Shown piece after piece: positions 33,407 to 38,541 of a stretch of DNA of 38,541 nt. The position numbers and the translations under genes are program-made. The DNA is from JBGTLU01 sp041743935. GTDB lineage: Bacteria > Bacteroidota > Bacteroidia > Sphingobacteriales > Sphingobacteriaceae. Position 1 is the first letter of the stretch. Each line of letters starts with the position of its first letter. The stretch is from the NCBI GenBank assembly GCA_041743935.1, contig JBGTLU010000060.1, positions 1 through 38,541 on the forward strand, in the 5' to 3' direction. The notes under the pieces were generated by a model. It had not been told where the DNA came from and ran no database searches. It saw nothing but the letters and a program-made list of their open reading frames with translations.

Positions 33407-34423
33407 ATGAGACCGGCATTTACATTAGGACAGTTTATTATTGAACGACAAAGTGATTTTCCATATGCAAAAGGAGAACTTTCTCGTTTACTCCGAGATA
33501 TTGGCATAGCTGCTAAGATTGTGAACCGCGAAGTTAATAAAGCCGGTTTGGTAGATATTTTAGGCGATGCAGGCTCCACCAACATACAAGGAGAAACAGT
33601 AAAAAAACTAGATGTCTATGCTAATGAACAGTTTATTTCGGCCTTAAAATTTGGAGGGGAGTGTTGTTTAATAGCTTCTGAAGAGAACGATGAAGTAATT
33701 CATATAGATAATGCAGTATCGCAAAATGCCAAATACATAGTGTGTATGGACCCATTGGATGGCTCATCTAACATAGATGTGAATGTTTCGGTGGGCACTA
33801 TTTTTTCTATTTATCGTCGTAAATCCTTAACCGGTCCGGCAACTATGGAGGATGTTTTGCAGCGTGGAGTTTACCAAGTTGCAGCAGGATATGTCATTTA
33901 TGGTTCCTCTACCATGTTGGTTTACACCACCGGAAAAGGAGTAAATGGCTTTACCCTCGACCCATCTATCGGAGAATTTTGTTTATCGCACCCGGATATG
34001 ATGACCCCAAAAACAGGTCAAATCTATTCTTTAAATGAAGGAAATTACGTTCATTTTCCCGATGGGGTAAAACAATTATTAAAATATTATCAGGTTGAAG
34101 ATAAAGAAACATCTAGACCTTTAACCTCCAGATACATTGGCTCCATGGTGGCAGATGTTCATCGAAACCTATTAAAAGGGGGCATTTATATTTATCCATC
34201 CACTGCAGCATCTCCCAATGGTAAATTACGTTTAGTTTACGAGTGCAACCCAATGGCATTCATCTTAGAACAAGCTGGCGGTAGGGCAACCAATGGTTTT
34301 CAACGTGTATTAGATTTAGAAGTAACAAATATCCACCAACGAACGCCTATTTTCATAGGTTCAGAAGAGATGGTGAAAATGGCCGAACAATTTATGGAAA
34401 AGTTTTCTTCGGCTGTGGTTTGA
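33407..34423 (+). CDS. fbp: Fructose-1,6-bisphosphatase class I
   Basis: Hydrolyses fructose-1,6-bisphosphate to fructose-6-phosphate, the irreversible step of gluconeogenesis. The 338-aa protein has the metal site SEEN (91-94), the class I signature DPLDGSSNID (115-124) and the substrate loop region GGIYIYPSTAASPNGKLRL. The length fits class I. It starts 66 nt after the phosphoesterase gene. fbaB lies upstream on the other strand. Confidence 0.97.
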   Translation: MRPAFTLGQFIIERQSDFPYAKGELSRLLRDIGIAAKIVNREVNKAGLVDILGDAGSTNIQGETVKKLDVYANEQFISALKFGGECCLIASEENDEVIHIDNAVSQNAKYIVCMDPLDGSSNIDVNVSVGTIFSIYRRKSLTGPATMEDVLQRGVYQVAAGYVIYGSSTMLVYTTGKGVNGFTLDPSIGEFCLSHPDMMTPKTGQIYSLNEGNYVHFPDGVKQLLKYYQVEDKETSRPLTSRYIGSMVADVHRNLLKGGIYIYPSTAASPNGKLRLVYECNPMAFILEQAGGRATNGFQRVLDLEVTNIHQRTPIFIGSEEMVKMAEQFMEKFSSAVV

Positions 34424-34427
34424 GGGG

Positions 34428-34459
34428 TTGTTGGTTGTTGGTTGTTGGTCGTTGGTCGT
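34428..34459. repeat. Tandem heptanucleotide repeat TTGTTGG
   Basis: Three perfect TTGTTGG units (34428-34448) are followed by TCGTTGG and a partial TCGT. It begins 5 bp after the fbp stop and lies before the end of the convergent LpxR-like gene. Unit number could vary between strains. Confidence 0.6.
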
Positions 34460-34499
34460 CTGATGATATAACCTTCCTACTTCCTACTTCTGTTCTCCG

Positions 34500-35465
34500 T
34501 TACCCTCCAAACCGATAATAAATCTTTATGCTACCAAACTTATGGGGACGTACCATTTCTTTATTTCGCTTGGTTTTAAAGTTAAAAGAAACATCTGAAG
34601 TCCACCTGGTTTTCGCTAAACTTACTCCAATTTGTTGATTAAAAACAACTCTATTTGGGTCGAAGGTGAAGGCATCATCTGCAAACATTCTACCTTGTAT
34701 GGTGGCATCGTATCCAACAAAATAAATACTGGGTCGAGCATAAAAATAAAATTCACTGAGGTGAACTAAATTTTCTCCATTATTTATCACCCTAGCTGAA
34801 TTAATGGTAGAATTAAATAATTTTTCTATCCTACCTGCTCTAAATAAGAAACTCAGCCCAGCACCAGTAAAAGTAGTGCCCAAATTACCTAATACTTCAA
34901 TGGATAAATCAGCAGTTCTATCATTATCTGTTTCGGCAAGTAATTTTTGGTATTGTATAGATGAATTGATAGCAATTTCATTCCCAATTTGATTTTCCCA
35001 TCCCATAATTTCATAAAAACCAAATAGTTTGTGGTAAAAGGTTTGAAATTTTTCTGCGCCCGAGTTTGGCCCAATGGTACCTAAACGCAAACTTAGTTTA
35101 AGCATGCTTTCATTTTGATTGAATAAACTCAAGTTTCCGCCTAAAAAAGCATAACCAGCAAATGGCCGGTCAATAAATGATGGGTCGGGAATGCCCCCGC
35201 TTTGCGGATTAAAAATTTGTTGAGCAATTTCTATTTCCAGCAATTTTTTGATAATATTTTTCTTTTTAAACTTACCGGCATCCAAAGCTGTTCTGTATTG
35301 TATAAATAAACCATTGGTATAATACTGGTCTATTTTAGTTAGGGTATACGTGTCATTCTCAGAATTAAAGCCAAACTCCGATTTATAGTTTTGGCTGAAA
35401 GAAAAACTAGCTAAACAGCTGAAAGAGAGTATTAATGCGGCTATTTTTTGGATTGCTTTGTACAT
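34500..35465 (-). CDS. LpxR-like outer-membrane lipid A deacylase family protein
   Basis: A 321-aa beta-barrel with a signal peptide (about 1-25, ending SFSFSQ). It carries the LpxR family (DUF2219) landmarks: SENDTYTLTK (N37, D38), YYTNG (48-52), DRPFAGY (99-105), and GPNSGAEKF...FYHKL (132-147) with H145 at the catalytic histidine position. LpxR removes the 3'-acyloxyacyl chain from lipid A in Gram-negative bacteria; activity here is predicted from the family and kept residues. The C-terminal strand ends in Phe-Gly-Gly rather than a plain Phe. It is divergent from accC. Confidence 0.85.
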   Translation of the reverse strand: MYKAIQKIAALILSFSCLASFSFSQNYKSEFGFNSENDTYTLTKIDQYYTNGLFIQYRTALDAGKFKKKNIIKKLLEIEIAQQIFNPQSGGIPDPSFIDRPFAGYAFLGGNLSLFNQNESMLKLSLRLGTIGPNSGAEKFQTFYHKLFGFYEIMGWENQIGNEIAINSSIQYQKLLAETDNDRTADLSIEVLGNLGTTFTGAGLSFLFRAGRIEKLFNSTINSARVINNGENLVHLSEFYFYARPSIYFVGYDATIQGRMFADDAFTFDPNRVVFNQQIGVSLAKTRWTSDVSFNFKTKRNKEMVRPHKFGSIKIYYRFGG

Positions 35466-35522
35466 ATCAAAAATGGATGATTTAGTAATCGCTTATAAAT
35501 GTTATTTTCGAGCCTCAATATT

Positions 35523-37004
35523 ATGAAAAAAATTCTCGTTGCCAATCGTGGCGAAATAGCTTTAAGAATAATGCGCTCAGCGCGCGAAATGGGCATCCAA
35601 ACGGTGGCAATATTTTCGGAAGCCGACCGCAATGCATTGCATGTTCGATATGCCGATGAGGCCGTTTGTGTAGGACCGCCACCTTCCAATCAATCTTATT
35701 TATTGGGAGATAAAATCATTACCATTTGTAAAGATTTGCAAGTGGATGGCATTCACCCCGGATACGGATTCTTGTCTGAAAATGCAGAATTTGCCAGAAA
35801 AGTTAAGAAAGCAGGATTAATTCTTATTGGTCCGTCGCCCGAAGCCATGGAAATAATGGGAAGCAAATTGGCAGCTAAGGCAGCAGCAAAAAGCTATAAT
35901 ATCCCGATGGTTCCTGGTACTGACGAAGCCATTACCGATATTAACGAAGCTAAGAAAAAAGCCACAGAAGTTGGTTTCCCGATTCTTATTAAAGCATCAG
36001 CCGGGGGTGGAGGCAAAGGAATGCGAATTGTAGAAAGCATCCACGAATTTGAAGAACAAATGGATTTGGCAGTAAGTGAAGCAACTTCTGCATTTGGCGA
36101 TGGTTCTGTTTTTATCGAGCGCTATGTTTCTTCACCTCGCCATATCGAGATTCAGGTTTTGGGTGATAATCACGGAAATATTGTTCACCTATTCGAAAGA
36201 GAATGTTCCATACAACGCCGACATCAAAAAGTGATTGAAGAGGCACCATCTGCAGTGCTCACCCCCGAAATACGGGCAAAAATGGGCGCTTGTGCAGTAG
36301 ATGTAGCCCGTGCTTGCAATTATACCGGTGCAGGAACAGTAGAGTTTATATTAGATGAAAATCTAAACTTTTTCTTTCTGGAAATGAATACCCGATTGCA
36401 GGTAGAACATCCCGTAACCGAGATGATTACAGGAATTGATTTGGTTAAAGAGCAAATTAAAATTGCAAGAGGAGAAAAGTTGTCTTTTTCTCAAGAAGAC
36501 ATACAAATGAGAGGACATGCGCTTGAACTACGTGTATATGCCGAAGATCCTTGCAATAATTTTTTACCAGATATTGGTACTTTAAAAACATATATAACCC
36601 CTCAAGGGCCCGGAATTAGAGTAGATGATGGCTTTGAACAAGGCATGGAAATTCCGATTTATTATGACCCAATGATTGCCAAATTAATAGCTTATGGTAA
36701 AGATAGAGAAGAAGCAATTGCAAGACTTATCCGCGCTATCGACGAATACACCATAACCGGAATTGAAACGACCTTGCCGTTCGGAAAATTTGTTTTACAA
36801 CATTCGGCATTTATCTCCGGAAAATTTGATACGCATTTCGTGAAAAATTATTTTAAACCAGAAATGCTTAAAACAGAGAATGAACAAGAAGCTATTATTG
36901 CAGCATTAGTTGCCGTAAAAGCCTTTTCGGAGCAACAAAATACTGCCAAATCTTTGCAACAAACAGCTGCTAAAAGCAATTGGCGTAAAAGAAGGGTTGA
37001 GTAA
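35523..37004 (+). CDS. accC: Acetyl-CoA carboxylase, biotin carboxylase subunit
   Basis: Carboxylates the biotin of BCCP with bicarbonate and ATP. The product is 493 aa from ATG 35523 (MKKILVANRGEIALRIMRSA). It has the N-terminal Rossmann-like domain, the glycine-rich ATP-grasp loop KASAGGGGKGMRI, the catalytic block FFFLEMNTRLQVEHPVTE, and a C-terminal domain through FGKFVLQHSAF. The longer ORF from 35499 adds eight residues not in the family. accB is not next to it. The tail beyond residue 465 (Gln/Ala/Lys-rich, ending RKRRVE) is more variable. Confidence 0.97.
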   Translation: MKKILVANRGEIALRIMRSAREMGIQTVAIFSEADRNALHVRYADEAVCVGPPPSNQSYLLGDKIITICKDLQVDGIHPGYGFLSENAEFARKVKKAGLILIGPSPEAMEIMGSKLAAKAAAKSYNIPMVPGTDEAITDINEAKKKATEVGFPILIKASAGGGGKGMRIVESIHEFEEQMDLAVSEATSAFGDGSVFIERYVSSPRHIEIQVLGDNHGNIVHLFERECSIQRRHQKVIEEAPSAVLTPEIRAKMGACAVDVARACNYTGAGTVEFILDENLNFFFLEMNTRLQVEHPVTEMITGIDLVKEQIKIARGEKLSFSQEDIQMRGHALELRVYAEDPCNNFLPDIGTLKTYITPQGPGIRVDDGFEQGMEIPIYYDPMIAKLIAYGKDREEAIARLIRAIDEYTITGIETTLPFGKFVLQHSAFISGKFDTHFVKNYFKPEMLKTENEQEAIIAALVAVKAFSEQQNTAKSLQQTAAKSNWRKRRVE

Positions 37005-37096
37005 CCCACCTAAGGCTAGCAGGAAGGATAATTAGTGAATTGGAAAATGTTGTTTATATAAATTATGAGATTGATTTATAATGTAAATTTAAGCAA

Positions 37097-38014
37097 ATGA
37101 CCCTATTTAGAATAGAAAACGAAGATGTTCTTGAGCAAATTAAAGAACTTCCTTTTAAATTGGAAAAGGAAATTCAAGATTTAACCGAGAAGAATATTGG
37201 GATAATTTTTGGATTAGAATTTATTCGTTCTGAATTTGGATTAAACAACTTTCGTATAGATACTTTAGCTTATGATAATGATTCATCGAGTTTTGTAATT
37301 ATTGAATATAAGAGAGACAAGAATTTCAGTGTTATAGATCAGGGATATGCTTATTTATCGTTGATGTTAAACAACAAGTCAGATTTCATACTCGAATATA
37401 ACGAAAATAAAAAAGACACTTTAAAACGTGATGAAGTAGATTGGTCACAATCAAGAGTGCTATTTGTATCACCAAGTTTTACCACTTATCAAAAAGAAGC
37501 TATTAACTTCAAGGACTTGCCAATAGAACTTTGGGAAATTAAAAGATACAACAACAAGACAATAAATTTCTCGCAAATTAAAACTTCTGGTTCTCAGGAA
37601 AGTGTGAAAACTATAAGTAGACAAGATGAAAATATCGAAAAAGTATCACGTGAAATTAAGGTGTATACAGAGCAGGATCATTTAGAAAAGTGTACAGAAG
37701 AAACCAAAGAGCTTTATGAAAAAATAAAAAGTGCAGTTTTAAATCTCGATAATTTAGAGGTAAAACCTAAAAAGCTTTACATAGCTTTTGTCGGAAATTC
37801 TAATGTTGTTGACATTCACATTCAGAAAAATGGATTAAAGCTATGGCTTAATTTACAAAAGGATAAACTTGATGACCCAAAAGAAATTGCAAGAGATGTT
37901 TCAAATATTGGTCATTGGGGCAATGGTGATTATGAAATTCAAATCAGTAATGACGAAGAAATAGATTACATAATGAGTTTAATAAAACAATCATTAAAGA
38001 AAAACAAAAAGTAA
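37097..38014 (+). CDS. PD-(D/E)XK nuclease-like plus DUF5655-like protein
   Basis: A 305-aa protein with two parts. The N-terminal part (about 1-160) shows a PD-(D/E)XK pattern: NNFRIDTLAYD (D55), VIIEYKRDKN (E70, K72), and VIDQGYAYLSL with Q82 and Y86 matching the QxxxY motif of RecB-like nucleases. The C-terminal part (about 190-300) resembles a DUF5655-type domain (YIAFVGNSNVVDIHIQKNGL, LWLNLQKDKL, WGNGDYEIQISNDEE). A charged linker joins them. It has no clear operon partner, lying between accC and ribE. A DNA-repair or defence role is possible but unproven; the substrate is unknown. Confidence 0.75.
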   Translation: MTLFRIENEDVLEQIKELPFKLEKEIQDLTEKNIGIIFGLEFIRSEFGLNNFRIDTLAYDNDSSSFVIIEYKRDKNFSVIDQGYAYLSLMLNNKSDFILEYNENKKDTLKRDEVDWSQSRVLFVSPSFTTYQKEAINFKDLPIELWEIKRYNNKTINFSQIKTSGSQESVKTISRQDENIEKVSREIKVYTEQDHLEKCTEETKELYEKIKSAVLNLDNLEVKPKKLYIAFVGNSNVVDIHIQKNGLKLWLNLQKDKLDDPKEIARDVSNIGHWGNGDYEIQISNDEEIDYIMSLIKQSLKKNKK

Positions 38015-38099
38015 TTTGCAATTCACTGTTATTTGGATAATGTGAAAACGAACGATTTGTTTATGTGTTATATCCAAATCAAATTCTCATAATAATGAT

Positions 38100-38122
38100 C
38101 CTTCGATAGGCTCAGGATGACA
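38100..38122 (+). repeat. REP-like hairpin element, copy 3
   Basis: CCTTCGATAGG followed by CTCAGGATGACA, with short arms ATCC (38098-38101) and GGAT (38115-38118). The core and TGACA match the copy at 24684-24709. It lies 33 bp upstream of ribE. Confidence 0.55.
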
Positions 38123-38155
38123 AATAACTCACTATATAATTAATAAAAACAACAC

Positions 38156-38541
38156 GTGTTTACAGGAATCATAGAATCAGTAGGAAGTATAGTATTCATT
38201 GAACGAGATGGTGGGAATATTCATTTTACGGTGCAATCCGATATATCATCGTCATTAAAGATAGACCAAAGCGTAGCGCATAATGGAGTTTGCCTAACTG
38301 TGGTGGAGGTGAATAATAACACTCATAGAGTAACTGCCATTGATGAAACACTTTCTAAAACTAATCTAGGTAAATATAAGGTTGGAGACTTACTTAATCT
38401 GGAGCGTTGCATGCGCCTTGATGATAGATTAGACGGCCACATGGTGCAAGGGCACGTAGATCAAACGGCAATTTGCACCCATGCCATTGCAAAAGAAGGT
38501 AGCTGGGAGTTTACGTTTGAATATGACGAACAAAAAGGAAA
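38156..38541 (+). CDS. ribE: Riboflavin synthase (3' truncated)
   Basis: Dismutates two 6,7-dimethyl-8-ribityllumazines to riboflavin. The first 128 codons are present and the frame stays open at the window edge. The product begins MFTGIIESVG, invariant in the family, from a GTG at 38156-38158; no ATG fits. NGVCLTVVEV and LDGHMVQGHVDQ mark the first lumazine-binding half, and the second half begins near the edge. No FMN-riboswitch sequence was recognised in the 141 bp upstream. Confidence 0.96.
   Translation, partial: MFTGIIESVGSIVFIERDGGNIHFTVQSDISSSLKIDQSVAHNGVCLTVVEVNNNTHRVTAIDETLSKTNLGKYKVGDLLNLERCMRLDDRLDGHMVQGHVDQTAICTHAIAKEGSWEFTFEYDEQKG

Noticed and set aside
38015..38155. FMN riboswitch upstream of ribE
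   Set aside because: The 141 bp contain a REP-like element and AT-rich DNA but none of the conserved RFN-element stretches.
1..38541. tRNA, rRNA or prophage genes
   Set aside because: No cloverleaf with a TTCGA-type T loop in a gene-free stretch, no rRNA segments and no phage structural or integrase genes were recognised.

Overview
The window is AT-rich chromosome from a member of the phylum Bacteroidota. The evidence is a type IX secretion (T9SS) outer-membrane protein (PorQ), a secreted delta-60 repeat protein with a T9SS-type sorting tail, Bacteroidota-style PIG-L, M16 and LuxC-like families, TAnnTTTG-like promoter boxes and little use of Shine-Dalgarno sequences. I cannot fix the order; Chitinophagales or Sphingobacteriales-like is a guess. 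I see no rRNA, tRNA, CRISPR array, prophage or transposase, so this is mostly a housekeeping core with a few accessory islands.

Layout. 1-2428: two M16 peptidase genes in one transcript, the first cut by the window edge. 2429-6067: accessory stretch with hairpin-rich intergenic DNA, an unannotated 46-codon ORF (2596-2736, minus) whose N-terminus matches the lasso-peptide leader pattern, and the 913-aa delta-60/T9SS cargo gene. 6068-8820: topA and a small conserved gene. 8947-12105: acyl-CoA carboxylase beta subunit and guaB, minus strand. 12233-15670: minus-strand operon of a membrane GT2 glycosyltransferase, ECF sigma factor, rsmG and dprA. 15811-18941: tgt, an LptF/LptG permease and an EamA transporter, plus strand. 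19041-20249: cytoplasmic GAF histidine kinase. 20302-24580: minus operon of a large secreted PIG-L protein, a 38-aa membrane peptide and a sodium:solute symporter. 24581-24855: inverted pair of REP-like hairpins. 24856-26550: porQ then cmk. 26623-28997: arfB, then ftsE with a coupled 67-aa gene, then a LuxC-like acyl-CoA reductase. 29088-29438: divergent ferredoxin. 29507-31470: fbaB-accD operon. 31567-34423: GNAT, trmN6-like methyltransferase, phosphoesterase, fbp. 34500-37004: LpxR-like protein and divergent accC. 37097-38014: orphan PD-(D/E)XK plus DUF5655-like protein. 38156-end: start of riboflavin synthase.

How genes fit together. Fatty-acid precursor supply (accC, accD, a second carboxylase) and the fructose-bisphosphate node (fbaB, fbp) are both represented. 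Several genes serve the envelope: PorQ, the T9SS cargo, LptF/G, LpxR-like and GT2. Translation and tRNA/rRNA maintenance appears as tgt, rsmG, trmN6 and arfB. Four operon junctions share the same TAATG stop-start overlap, and three genes use GTG or TTG starts tied to neighbour context or family alignment.

Most interesting items: the lasso-leader-like small ORF at 2596-2736; the 38-aa membrane peptide wired between PIG-L and symporter; the REP-like hairpins with compensatory arm changes; the orphan PD-(D/E)XK protein; and a Tgt that has lost its three zinc-binding cysteines.
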